This document shows positions 1-10,975 of a stretch of DNA of 64,000 bases, piece after piece. Source of the stretch: Rattus norvegicus. Its lineage: Eukaryota > Chordata > Mammalia > Rodentia > Muridae. Location: contig NC_086031.1 of the NCBI RefSeq assembly GCF_036323735.1, positions 33,305,225 to 33,369,224 of the forward strand, read 5' to 3'. Made by a program: the position numbers and the translations under genes. Each line of letters begins with the position of its first letter. The first letter of the stretch is position 1. The notes under the pieces were generated by a model. It was not told where the DNA came from. It ran no database searches and saw nothing but the letters and a program-made list of their open reading frames with translations.

Positions 1-692
1 TACTGAAGAATAAGTATTCCAAGTATTACTTAACAATTTTGATAGTCAGTTTTAAGGATAACCACTAATCCCTCTCAACCCTATCACCTACTTTCTTTCA
101 CACACACCTCAGTGAAATCATAATATAGCACTAAGTTCTTTGAATAGCTTCCAACTTCCTACTCTGTTAGCTCATCTGAAAGGCACAAATAGTTTTTATA
201 GACACAGAATCATAGATCTGAAAGAAACCTTAGAGATGCTTGTCTGCTGGCTTTATAAAGTAGAAATTAACATCAATTGTCTAAGAGCAAATAAGACTCC
301 AGTATTAGTATTCTTTACACAGTGGTTCATAGCACCCTAGATAGATTTCCAAACCTCATATTCAAAAATGTGCTTTCATAAGTCAGATTAGGGCCAGATC
401 TTTTTGTAAAAAATTATTTCAGGTGATAGTAAAGAACTGCACAGTATAGTGGACCCAACTCTAATCCTAGGCTTAGGTAAGGTAAGAGTGTCAAGCTCTA
501 GGCCAGCCCAGCTGCAGAGCAAGACCCTATTTTAACCAACAAGTAAAATAAGATAAAGATTGTGTTTCAGGCTATAGGAAATGACACAAAAATAAAGAAA
601 GCATTGAGTATATTTTAGCTTTTAAGCACTTATTCCATGATCTGAAAATTGCTATTTCTGTAGTCATAACAGAATTTCCAAAAGATACTCAC
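1..692 (-). other. Epb41l5: Epb41l5 intron 3 (part)
   Basis: Intronic sequence after the exon 3 donor. A short B1-like remnant seems present around 440-545, ending in a degenerate copy of the B1 tail. Nothing else is recognised. Confidence 0.6.
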
Positions 693-797
693 TGCTACTT
701 GGGCTGAGTCCATGAATCTCAGACCAAAATAGTCACTTTCAATCAAGTCCAGGTGATACATAATTTGGTCAAACAGCTCCTGTCCTTTGGCTTTTTT
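693..797 (-). CDS. Epb41l5: Epb41l5 coding exon 3, start of FERM domain
   Basis: This 105-bp exon encodes exactly 35 codons, beginning [10 protein letters not shown] and ending MDSAQVA (residues 61-95). It is the first half of the FERM F1 (ubiquitin-like) lobe; the segment SDYFGLRF is typical of 4.1-family F1 lobes. On the minus strand the acceptor is CAG just above 797 and the donor is GTGAGT just below 693. Both borders are phase 0, so it joins exon 2 directly in frame. Confidence 0.95.
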
Positions 798-974
798 CTG
801 AAATGGCAAGAAGATGAATTAATAAGTGGTTTAAGCAGGGTCATTGTCCTATTTCTGATCTTAGAGAGAAAAAGTACTTCTTTTAGTCTTCCACTTATTT
901 CTAAATTTTCTTAAATGCTTTTTTTCCTCCAATTGGAAGATTTCCATATACAACCTCACCAATTTCTTCATTTT

Positions 975-1158
975 TTAAAAAAGAGACTTATTTATTTATT
1001 TTATGTGAGTACACTGTTGTTTTCTTCAGTCATACCAGAAGAGGGCAGTGGATCCCATTACAGACGGTTGTGACCCACCATATGGTTGCTAGGAATTGAA
1101 CTCAGGGCCTCTGAAGAGCAGTCAGTGCTCCTAACCACTGAGCTATCTCTCCAGCCCA
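975..1158 (-). repeat. B2 SINE
   Basis: The plus strand reads as the reverse complement of B2. It runs from the A/T-rich tail at 975-1005, through the CCAGAAGAGGGCA segment, to the TCTCTCCAGCCC end, which is the reverse of the B2 start GGGCTGGAGAGA. It lies on the minus strand, sense with Epb41l5. Confidence 0.88.
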
Positions 1159-3049
1159 AATTTCTTCTTGATGTGCAATCCCCAATTCCACTCCCTGTAT
1201 TTTCTATTTAATTATACTTTCCCACCTAATGTATCCTTCCACGGGGATATAATAAGCCACTGCTCTTATTTCCCATGTTAACCTTCCTGACTTTACCTGC
1301 CTTTGCCTGAGGATGATCTGTAATGTAGTTTTTGTCATCTTTGACTTCTGAGATACTTCTATGTACTTGTCTCTGTATTTCAGGAGTGGAAGTTACCCTC
1401 TCCAGACTAAATATAACGAGAAAAAACAATCTAACCCTAAAGTTTATGACTGCTTCATTTAGCTCTGATGCAGGCTGGGTAGGATCCTAGAGAAGAGAGC
1501 CCTAAGAACCACAAAATCAGTTAATCACTTATCTTTCAACAAGAATTCCTTTCTCTGCCTCTACTCCTTTTCCAGGTCCCCTTACCTTTCCACTAATAAA
1601 CCTTCTCCATTCTAAATGGTGAGTCCTGAGGCTCACCTGAGGGGAACCGTGGCAGTCCACTGAGTGCTCCCTCCCACACCATTATACCTGCTGCATTTTA
1701 TACAGCACAGCATTAAGGACAGCGATCCATCCACTCCCGTCCCTAGAAGGGACATTCCTCCAACTGTAACTGGGTGCCATGTAATAGGGAAGGAACTCTG
1801 TCCAGGTTAGGGGGTTCTAGAATGAGGCAAGGATACATAAATAGACGGTATGACAGCTCCAAGGTATGGTTAAGCAGAGTATGTAAGGGAGAATACAGGC
1901 AGAAGAATCTGGAAGAGTCCAGAGCAGAAAGATTAATAAAATAAACATGGTCAACAGACTAGCTGGCCATGAGAAAAGAGGAGAGAGATGAAGCCCAAGA
2001 GTGCAGGCAGAGGAGATCAAACGAGCAAGTGGAGAGCTTGAACCTCAGGCTATAAGGGAGTGGGAAGCTGAAGGAAGGGAGCCCTGTGAGCTAAGCCTAG
2101 AGTAGAGGGCAGGGTGAGAAGCGCTGAGAGGCTGGCATCCTGGCTCTGGAACAGGTACTGGTGATAGAGAGGGAGCAAGGGGCCAGCACCCCTTTTGCTA
2201 TGCTAACAGGCACCACAGCCTGCCTTTTGTCCCAAGCTTCTTTTGCTACAGAGCCCCTTGGAGGGCACACACTAAAGATCAAGACCACAATGGGCATGGA
2301 AGGGTGAGAACAAGACGTGTATTCAAACTTTGTTTTCTTCAGTTATCTTTCTTTCCAGGGACACTCTAGTCTGCAGTCAGGATAACCCCATGCCTATCCC
2401 AGGCATGAGGGAGAGGAAGGGAGGGTGGGAGGGAGACCAACAGACAGGGCAGAAGAGGCAGAGGAGAAAGACACAGGAGAGAGGGAAGAAATAATAGGGG
2501 GTGTGAACCAGAACTCTTGCTAATATTCGCATTTATTTCCTAGGTTTTATAAACATTCCTTCATGGGCTAGTCTTAAGCAGGAAATCAGAAATTCCTTTT
2601 GTGTCCCATTAGAGCCAAATGTCTCATGAAGGAATCTGGGATTGAGGATGATTTTAACTTCATTTGGGGATCAATCTGTATTCTATATTAAAGCTCTATT
2701 TCAAATACTGCTAATTTCTTTGATTAATTTAACAAATATTAATAGAGCAGTTACAATGTGCCACTACACAGAACTACACAGAAGAACAAAACAAGAGGGC
2801 ACTTGTCCTTAAGAAAATAATTATAATGTCGTTAAATATAAGGACAAGATGAAAAATAAATGGGAGATAGTATTCAAATAGGAAGACTCTTTTAAGCAAG
2901 AAAAATTTCAATGAACTATGAATACAGGAAGCAGTTCCCTACAGAAATGCAAAGTCCTTACACTGGAAGGGCAAAGGCCATCAGGGACAAGTCCAGCACA
3001 GCTGAAGCAGAGTGGACTGATTCCCCCTTTTTAAAAATGTGGCAGATTC

Positions 3050-3228
3050 CCCCTTTTTAAAAAGATTTATTTATTTTGTGTATGAGAACCCTGTTGCTGA
3101 TGCACCAGAAGAGGGCATTGGATCCCATTACAGACGGTTGTGAGCCACCATGTGGTTGCTGAGAATTGAACTGAGGACCTCTGTTAGAGCAGCCAGGGCT
3201 CTTAACCACTGAGCCATCTCTCCAGCCC
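3050..3228 (-). repeat. B2 SINE with 14-bp target-site duplication
   Basis: A reverse-oriented B2. It is bracketed by AATGTGGCAGATTC at 3036-3049 and AATGTGTCAGATTC at 3229-3242, a 14-bp duplication with one mismatch. That defines both ends of the insertion. Confidence 0.9.
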
Positions 3229-3349
3229 AATGTGTCAGATTCTTAACCCATAAACATTGAAACTGAATAGGCAAACAGAACAAGCCTGCTGTCTCAACAG
3301 TCTACAAACTGGGAAGGAAGGAAGGGAACGGTAGTTTATTGGGCATGAC

Positions 3350-3525
3350 AAAGATACCTTTTTTGATTGGGTATGGGATGTACATGTAAATGTAGGTGTG
3401 TGTGAAGGCAGAGGCAGTGGACCCCTCTGCTGCTGTGAGCTTTCTGATACAGTGCTGAGAATCGAACTTGAGTCCTCTATAACAGTATACACTCTTAACT
3501 ATTGAGCTACCTCTCTGGTCTCACT
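3350..3525 (-). repeat. B2/B3-type SINE, diverged
   Basis: A diverged B2-family sequence in reverse orientation: a 'gaggcagtgga..ctgctgtgagc' core, a 'gagaatcgaacttgagtcct' segment and a 'ctattgagctacctctctgg' end. Divergence suggests B3 rather than B2. Confidence 0.6.
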
Positions 3526-3729
3526 GTTAACAAATATAAAAAGTAACAATTATGCTTATTTTATAAAGTGCCATCAACAAAAAAGGGAGCCCAAAATGTT
3601 TTTAAACTCTTGATCCTCTCCCCTAACTCCCAATGCACCAAAGTGTCCAACTTCCATTACGCCAATTCTAGATTACACTTCTAGATTTAATTTCACATTC
3701 TATCAACATTCTGCATTTGTTCCAGAAAC

Positions 3730-3798
3730 AACACCACCACCACCACCACCACCACCACCACCACCACCACCACCACCACCACCACCACCACCACCACC
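3730..3798. repeat. (ACC)n trinucleotide microsatellite
   Basis: An essentially uninterrupted run of about 22 ACC/CAC units. On the opposite strand it gives a poly-glycine open frame that is an artefact of composition. It lies in Epb41l5 intron 2. Confidence 0.97.
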
Positions 3799-4599
3799 GT
3801 CTTTAAAATATTTGACCCCCTCCTGTCCAAGTATCAGTCCCTGCCTTCTGAAGTATGATAGCTGTGCCCTAGAGAGGATGGGCTTCTGCAAGACAGAGAG
3901 AGCAAGAGCCAGTTCTTGTATGTATGAAGGTTATGTGTTTTACCTTCTTTAGTAAGAAGCCAATTGGAACGATCCAATAACGCAGACATGGGCATTTTCA
4001 AATTCCTTAAGCCAGTGATGCCCAATCTAAAACAAATCTACATCTAAAACAGAATTTCTTAAAATAATCTGGCTGTTGGAATAGCATGGATATTTAACAA
4101 ACCTAGTTCATAATGTCAGAGTAACTAAAGGTTTATTATCCAAGAACAATAGTTTAAACATAACAAACATGCCACAAGTGCTATTTTTGCAATAAAGGAA
4201 TGACTGTAAAGGAATGACTGCCTCAAAGTACCAATAGCTTCAGGGGTTTTATTTCAAATTGAGCCTAAAAGAACAAATGCAGCTTTGCCACTATCAGTGC
4301 AAACAAAATAAAGATAGGAGGGGGTCCTGAGTCTTTGGTGGCACGGAGAGCAGAAACAGACAGGAGTCAAGCAAGAGTAAGATGAGCAGGCATAGGTACC
4401 TACGAGATGCAACATGTTTTCTCCCCCCCACTTCCTTCCAGACCCACTACCCAACTTTGTTCTCTCTTTCCAACAACACTAAAAACAAAATCAAATGTCA
4501 ACAACACAAAGGTGTAACAACCCCCCGGGGGGGTTTGCTTTGTTGGCTCGTGAGTCTACTCTGCAGGGCAGTTGACATGCCCAGTGACACGCCATTGGA

Positions 4600-4990
4600 A
4601 AAAAAAATGATTTTCTCTTTTTCAGCTTGTCTTCAGTTGCAAATAGTTTTCTGGTCAGGGGTGGGACCTCCTGTTCATGTCCCCCTCTCAGTGCTGGCAC
4701 CTTACTGACTTGAACCAGTACAGGTCTTAAGCATGCTGCGACAGTCTCTGTGAGTTCATATGTGCACCCCTCATCAGTCTTGCTGTGCTAGAATATATTG
4801 TTTGCTTGGTGTCATCCACCACCTCTTTCCAACCCCCACTCTTTCTTGCACAGATCCCCAAGCTTGGAGGGGAGGGGTCTGGTGAAGATATCTCATTTAG
4901 AAGTCTTCCTCTCTGTACACTGTCCAGCTGTGGTTCTCTGTGTTAATTTCTATCTACTGGGGGAAAAAAGCTGATGAGGTCTGAACAAGG
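4600..4990 (-). mobile_element. L1 (rodent Lx type) 3' UTR fragment
   Basis: The plus strand reads as the antisense of the rodent L1 3' untranslated region, with recognisable segments such as 'gggtgggacctcctgttcatgtcccc', 'gagttcatatgtgca' and 'gtggttctctgtgttaatt'. No coding part is attached. Family recognition is from memory, and the ends are approximate. Confidence 0.6.
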
Positions 4991-5265
4991 CACTGGTCCT
5001 CTAGATTAATGATTAATATTGTGGGGCCCAGTCCACTGTGGGCAGGTGGTTCTGGGTTCTATTTGTATAAGAAAGCAGGCTAAAAATGCCAGGAGGAGCA
5101 AGTCAGTAAGCAGGACTTTGCTTCAGGTTCTGCCTTTTAGATTCTTGCCTGGAGTTTCTCTGTTGAAGGACTGTTAAATTGTGTGGCAAATAATTACTTT
5201 CCTCCCAAGTTGCTTTTGGTCATGATGCTTTATTACAGCAATAGACAACCTAAGATAATACCAAG
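4991..5265 (+). repeat. Rodent interspersed repeat, family not assigned
   Basis: It contains the very common rodent tail 'cctcccaagttgcttttggtcatgatg' followed by 'agcaatagacaacctaag'. I recognise it as a dispersed rodent repeat but cannot name the family. No coding capacity. Confidence 0.5.
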
Positions 5266-5738
5266 TAGACAGAGTGGGACACTGACCTGCACAGTTCTAG
5301 GCCACTACAAATCCACACCAGCTGCCTCTATCCTAGAACTACTACTTAGTTTCTTTCTACTTAACAAATGACTCCAGGCCACTATCTCAGTCAGACCCGT
5401 CCTCCCTTCACATTCTATTCCAGGGACATTAATGTTGGGGATTTGGTTGGTGCTTACATGATCCACTCCCCCACTTGGGTCTGGGATAGCAGAGATAAAA
5501 TGTAGATCTAGCAAGTATAACTCAGGAACATCAGAGGGCAAAGTGGGTTAGCCACGTGGGTTTAAAGAGAAGTCCAGCTTCTGAGCTAGTTAAGCATATT
5601 AAAATATAAAGGCTCCATGTACAGCCATGCGTCTTTCATTTGCAAATCCAGAGAACTTGGGTGGGTGGAAATGTGCGATCACCTGCCTGGAGCTCAGAGT
5701 GGATTATAATTTACTGTTGCTATACACTAAGATGATCA

Positions 5739-6771
5739 TTACCACTCACTCTCTCACTCACTCATCCACCCACCCACCCACTCACTCACTCATCCACCCA
5801 CCCACCCACTCACTCACTCACCCACTCACTCACCCACTCTCTCACTCACTCACCCACTCACTCACTCACTCACCCACTCACTCACCCACCCACTCACTCA
5901 CTCACTCATCCGCTCACTCACTCACTCACCCACTCACTCACTCACCCACTCACTCACTCACTCTCTCACTCACTCACCCACTCTCTCACTCACTCACCCA
6001 CTCTCTCACTCACTCACTCACTCACCCACTCACTCACTCACCCACTCACTCACTCATCCACTCACTCACTCACCCACCCACTCACTCACCCACCCTCTCA
6101 CTCACTCACTCACTCACCCACCCTCTCACTCACTCACTCACTCACCCACTCACTCACTCACTCACTCTCTCACTCACCCACTCACTCACTCTCTCACTCA
6201 CTCACTCACCCACTCACTCACCCACTCTCTCACTCACTCACTCACCCACTCTCTCACTCACCCACTCTCTCACTCACCCACTCACTCACCCACTCTCTCA
6301 CTCACTCACTCACCCACTCACTCACTCACCCACTCACTCACTCACCCACTCACTCACTCACCCACTCACTCACCCACTCACTCACTCACCCACTCTCTCA
6401 CTCACTCACCCACTCTCTCACTCACCCACTCTCTCACTCACTCACCCACCCACTCACTCACTCACCCACCCACTCACTCACTCACTCATCCACCCACTCA
6501 CTCACTCACTCTCTCACTCACCCACTCACTCACTCACCCACTCTCTCACTCTCTCACTCACCCACTCACTCACCCACCCACTCACTCACTCACTCACTCA
6601 CCCACCCACTCACTCACCCACTCTCTTACTCACTCACCCACTCTCTCACTCACTCACTCACTCACCCACTCACTCACTCACTCACCCACTCACTCACTCA
6701 TCCACTCACTCACTCACTCACCCACTCACTCTCTCACCCACCCACTCACTCACCCACTCACTCACTCACTC
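5739..6771. repeat. 1 kb (CACT)n-type tetranucleotide array
   Basis: About 1.03 kb built from CACT/CTCA units mixed with CCCA, CTCT and occasional ATCC variants, often in short higher-order patterns of ctcactcaccca. All three plus-strand frames read as Ser-Leu-Thr-His or His-Pro-Leu-Thr, giving an apparent 384-residue open frame from 5627 to 6781 that is not a gene. The minus strand reads (GTGA)n and is full of stops. The right end runs directly into the tail of the adjacent B2. It lies in Epb41l5 intron 2. Confidence 0.98.
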
Positions 6772-6950
6772 ATTTATTTAGATTTATGTTATTTATATGA
6801 GTACACTACAGCTATTTTCAGACACACCAGAAGAGGGTATCAGATCCCTTTACAGATGGTTGTGAGCCACCATGTGGTTGCTGGGAATTGAACTCAGGAC
6901 CTCTGGAAGAGCAGCCAGTGCTCTTAACCGCTGAGCCATCTCCCCTGTCC
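6771..6950 (-). repeat. B2 SINE abutting the tetranucleotide array
   Basis: A reverse-oriented B2 with the segments CCAGAAGAGGG, 'gagccaccatgtggttgctggg' and 'gagccatctcccctgtcc'. Its A/T-rich 3' tail (about 6771-6790) merges without a gap into the (CACT)n array. Confidence 0.9.
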
Positions 6951-7684
6951 CGAAGGCTTCGATCAGCCTCCTTTCCCTCAGTAAAGGTATTTATTTCTGC
7001 CAGAACATTCTTCCTTTGTCTGCATATATAAAGCCAATTCCCAAGGAACAATTTTCCTATCCCTGGAAACAAACTCAAGAGTTTCCCTGCTCAGCCATTT
7101 TCTAGCTGGTAACCTTTCATTTTCCCTCCATGCACCTGCTCAAACAACTAATGTGTTAAAAGCAGCTACTATGTCCAAAAGTATAGAAAATTCCAAACAA
7201 CATAACTACCACTGATTAACCCGACCAGCGAACACACTTGCCCACCAAAGTGCCTTTCCCCACTCCCACTGTTTCCCACTGTGACAGCTGACAGAGAAGT
7301 CTCAGAATTCCCACCCATGACTGTGACCTGGTCCACAGCACGCTCACCCCCATCCTCCCCTCACCGCCCTCCTGTGCTAAGGAAACATTCCTCTCTCTGT
7401 GACCTCACATCTCCTTGTACCTGCACTGCTTTAGTGCTTCCTAGCTTTTCTTCTTTCCAAATCAAGTCTATCATCTATAATTACAACTAAATGTCATTAT
7501 ATTCATATTCCCTGGCAACAAAACAAAAACACAACACCCAAAACCAAAAAGTGTGTTTTGTTTTGTTGTTTTTGTTTTGAGGGGTGGAAGTTAAAAAAAA
7601 AAAAAAAAGCTTAATTGAAATGTAGCTCATATCCCATTCACCCATTAAAAGGATATAATTTAGGTTAGGCCTGGTGTCACAGAC

Positions 7685-8036
7685 TTAATCTCAGTGCTTG
7701 GGAGGCAGTCAGGCAATGTCTGAGTTTGAGGCTAGGCTGGTCTATATATAGTGAGTTTCAGGCCAGCTAGGACTGCCTAGTGAGACACTGTGTCAAAAAC
7801 AACAGAAATACGAAAGTCACTGGATTTTAGTACACATTTCATTACCTCTAAGACAAAGTCTTAATCTCAGTGCTTGGGAGGCAGTCAGGCAATGTCTGAG
7901 TTTGAGGCTAGGCTGGTCTATATATAGTGAGTTTCAGGCCAGCTAGGACTGCCTAGTGAGACACTGTGTCAAAAACAACAGAAATACGAAAGTCACTGGA
8001 TTTTAGTACACATTTCATTACCTCTAAGACAAAGTC
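7685..8036. repeat. Perfect 176-bp tandem duplication containing a B1-like sequence
   Basis: 7685-7860 and 7861-8036 are identical by eye over the full 176 bp. Each copy carries a diverged B1-like core (GGAGGCAG.. to GAGACACTGTGTC) plus about 60 bp of unique flank ending AAGACAAAGTC. The B1-like sequence begins further left, at about 7660, so the duplicated unit starts inside it. Confidence 0.97.
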
Positions 8037-8239
8037 CATCCCACAACTATTACTTTATATCGCCTCTCTGCCAGCTCCCAGGAATCTATCTGCCCCAAGC
8101 AACCTCTAATCTACCTTTGCATTTCTATAGCTCTTCCTATTCTAGGCTTTTATTAAAAAAAAAAAAAAAATCAAAACATGTGGTTGTGACTGGTTTTTCT
8201 TTAAAAACAATTTATTACTTTTTTTTTTTTACCTGCATT

Positions 8240-8299
8240 GGTGTTAATTCTCTCTCTCTCTCTGTCTCTCTCTCTGTCTCTCTCTCTCTGTCTCTCTCT

Positions 8300-8375
<76 letters not shown>

Positions 8376-8376
8376 T
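8240..8376. repeat. Compound (TC)n-(TG)n-(AG)n microsatellite
   Basis: About 65 bp of (TC)n with TG interruptions, then about 50 bp of pure (TG)n, then about 20 bp of (AG)n, followed by a SINE fragment. It is the expanded tail of the adjoining B2-type element. Confidence 0.95.
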
Positions 8377-8476
8377 CCCCTGGAAGTGGAGTTACAGACA
8401 GTTGACAGCTTGGAATGCTGGGTCCTCTGGAAGAGCAGCCAGTGCTCCTAACTGCTGAGCCATCTCTCTAGCCCCG
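8377..8476 (-). repeat. B2/B3-type SINE fragment
   Basis: A reverse-oriented SINE head: 'gtcctctggaagagcagccagtgctcctaac' (conserved B2 core) and 'tgagccatctctctagcccc'. It abuts the microsatellite that precedes it. Confidence 0.8.
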
Positions 8477-8929
8477 TGACACTTTGTATAGATGTCAGTA
8501 TTTCATTTCTCTATGGGTAGTAACTTGACTTTACCTATACATCCTGATATCCTCTGCTATTAGAAACAATGCTGCTAACAAGTCCCCATTTTTAATTCTC
8601 ATGGAATTAAAATTTCTTTTGAAAAGTGAAACACTTAGTCACAAGATAACAATGCTCTATCCTATGACTAGCTACAGGCTTGTTTTCCAAAGCAGCTGCT
8701 TTACATTCCCCAATCTTAGGCTTAGAGGGTCCTGGTTTCTCTACCTTGCTATTGTCTGACTTTTGAGACATCCTGATTGTGAATAAGTATTTTATTGTGG
8801 TTTGTTTTCTGGGTTTTGACAATGGGGCTTAAAGTCAGGGCCTCATACACGACGGCACACACTTGGCCACTAAACTATGATTCGCCTGATTCTGAATTCT
8901 CTTATATTTGTTCTTATCTATTTTATATG

Positions 8930-9400
8930 TCCTAACTAAACAATTTCTACTTAGATCTTTTGCTTATTTTTAAAATGAGTTCTCTTTTCATTGGTTTGCA
9001 ACAGTTCTTTATATATTCTAGATCCAAGTTCTTTATCTGATGTTTACTTTTGAAGTACTTCCTGTTATTATGTTGTACAATCTTTTACCTAAGTGGAACC
9101 CTTTGAGGGGCACACACTTCAAATCCTGATTAAGTCCAATTTGTCTGATATTTTCCTTTTTGTTACTCATTATATTGATGTCATTATCTAAGAAAATAAA
9201 TATTCCTACATTTTCTTCTAAAATTTCAGTTTTGGTTTTTATGTTTCTGTCTTTGATTTATTTTAATTTTTATTATGTAGTATGAAAAAAGGGTTCAACT
9301 TTATTCTGTTGCCTGTAGGTATAACCATTTGTTGGAGAAAAAAATTTCCTGCTGAACAGTATTAGTATCCTTATCATAAATCAACTGATCACAAATGTAT
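8930..9400 (-). mobile_element. L1 ORF2 3' fragment, old
   Basis: The plus strand reads as antisense L1: 'ttctttatatattctagatcc..ttctttatctgatg', then 'gggttcaactttattctgttgcctgtagg' and 'accatttgttgga'. These occur in the order expected for the 3' part of ORF2. It is highly diverged and non-functional. Confidence 0.7.
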
Positions 9401-9929
9401 GCAAAATCCTCAAAATAAATCTTCAAAAACCGTTGTTAAAGGCCATGGTTTTGTTCCCAAAGAGGTCCGATCTAAAACTGTGACTGTGTCGCTACAGTTG
9501 ATTGGTGATGTGTGTAGAACTGATGAGCATTCTCCACCAGTGAGTAAACAGCTGCTGCTCGGCTGCTTGGAGGCTGAGACCTTTCTCCTCTACCCCACAC
9601 TGCCCTTCAGACTCTCTCAGTACAGCCTACCCATCAACAACCCTAAGGCTTCATATTTCAAACATTAGGTAATACATTTTTTTGCAGGCTCTCACACAAC
9701 AATCTCAGGCTTTCCACTAAATATTTAATGATACTTTAATGGACTAATACACAAAAAAACTCTTCGAGATTCCTATCAAATAAAAAAAATATGAAAATTA
9801 ACCTTACTAAGTATCTCATGTTGGAATAGCTCACCAAACCTCAACAAGCCCTTACAGGAAGAAAATGGATGTCTTAACATTTACAAATTCAAAAACTCTA
9901 AAAATGTACAAGCCAGTGTCTCTATGGAT

Positions 9930-10080
9930 AACAAGCATACACATGAGGAATTGCACACCGCTGGGGAGCTGGGTGGAGTGGGCACACCTTCGAGCCAGGA
10001 CTCAGGCGGTGATAAAAGCCTGGATCACATGCCGAGACCTTGTCTCAAAAACAAACTAACTAACAAACAAACAAACCACC
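9930..10080 (+). repeat. B1-like fragment with A-rich tail
   Basis: A degenerate B1 3' half ending 'gccgagaccttgtctcaaaaacaaac' and an (AAAC)n-type tail. The 5' half is hard to align by eye. Confidence 0.5.
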
Positions 10081-10504
10081 ACCAACAAAAACAGAGACAG
10101 CGCAAACCTGAGCAGACTACCCAATGCTTGTTTCAACCTCTGCATCCTAGGCCTTTCAGAATGGATTCAACTGCATATCAAAGACAGAGAGCCTTCCAAA
10201 GAGACTCTTCAAACTGAATTTTAGTAAAATGCTAACAGGGATGGCAGACATCAGGAACTATCCAATGAAACTCATATCAAAATCACATAATTTATAGTTT
10301 TGTCAAGTCTTTGAAACAGAACAAAGACTTTGTTCTTTGAAAACAGAACAAAGAGATTTAGTATCTGTAAATAGTTCTGAAACTTAAACCCAGCAAGGCA
10401 GCACACACAACTGTACTCCCACACTTGGCAGCTAGGGCAGGAAATTCACAAATCCAAGGCCAATCTGAGCTTGTGATCCCATCTATAAACAGGCACCCGA
10501 GTGC

Positions 10505-10505
<1 letters not shown>

Positions 10506-10547
<42 letters not shown>

Positions 10548-10582
10548 AGTGTGTGTGTGTGTGTGCGCGCGCGCGCGCGCGC
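10506..10582. repeat. (TG)n-(GC)n alternating purine-pyrimidine tract
   Basis: About 77 bp of TG repeats interrupted by GCGCGAG and ending in about 18 bp of pure alternating G and C. It lies about 210 bp downstream of the Epb41l5 exon 2 donor in the transcript direction. Alternating GC and TG sequence is prone to form Z-DNA. Confidence 0.95.
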
Positions 10583-10793
10583 ATGTAGACATGAACAGAC
10601 TTAATTCACATCAGCAACTGCCTTAGCAAGCAATGTTTCCTGCAACTGACATTAACTCCAGGTCCCCTGGGCTTACAGTCACTTGTCCATGTCCATGACG
10701 GCCCCTGTGCCTCATGCATATTCACCCTATCCCACCGAGCACCCAGCCAGCACAGGCAATAGTGACCTCACACACTAATAAAGTCCTACTTAC

Positions 10794-10975
10794 CGGCAGG
10801 TCCACACTAACATCTGTACCATCCAGAAGGGACACCCTGCATGTGATGACGGACTTGGCATCTCCAGCCGCAGGAATGTGTGTGGCAGCACGCTGCGCCT
10901 CTCGGAGTCGCTCCTTTTCAGCATGCTTGCGCATAGACCGGCGGCCAAGCGTTCTTCGTAGGAAGCTAAGCATTT
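10794..10975 (-). CDS. Epb41l5: Epb41l5 exon 2, start codon and N-terminus
   Basis: The minus-strand ATG is at 10973-10971, two bases after an acceptor CAG preceded by a pyrimidine-rich tract. The exon encodes 60 codons, residues 1-60. It begins MLSFLRRTLGRRSMRKHAEK, a basic extension typical of EPB41L5, and ends with the start of the FERM F1 lobe (TCRVSLLDGTDVSVDLP). The donor is GTAAGT just below 10794, phase 0. It differs from my memory of the human protein at only a few positions, such as Leu5 in place of Phe. The upstream end assumes the acceptor at 10976-10978; the true 5' UTR part may be longer. Confidence 0.95.

Larger units (their letters stand above)
798..10793 (-). other. Epb41l5: Epb41l5 intron 2
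   Basis: A roughly 10 kb phase-0 intron between coding exons 2 and 3. It contains B2-type SINEs, an (ACC)n tract, minus-strand L1 fragments, a 1 kb tetranucleotide array, a 176-bp perfect duplication and a complex (TC)(TG)(GA) microsatellite, each listed separately. Stretches around 1160-3030, 3530-4600, 6950-7680 and 9400-10500 hold no exon that I recognise. Part of 1817-2600 has the purine-rich look of a rodent LTR remnant, but I cannot name it. Confidence 0.85.

Noticed and set aside
3703..3891. Poly-glycine frame on the minus strand
   Set aside because: Translation of the (ACC)n microsatellite; no other protein-like content.
5627..6781. 384-codon open frame on the plus strand (Ser-Leu-Thr-His repeat protein)
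   Set aside because: It is the translation of a tetranucleotide array. A 4-bp repeat without stop words stays open in all three frames; there is no promoter, no conserved domain and it lies antisense in an Epb41l5 intron.
8117..8458. 113-codon frame over the TC/TG microsatellite
   Set aside because: Leu-Ser, Cys-Val and Arg-Glu runs are direct translations of the compound microsatellite.
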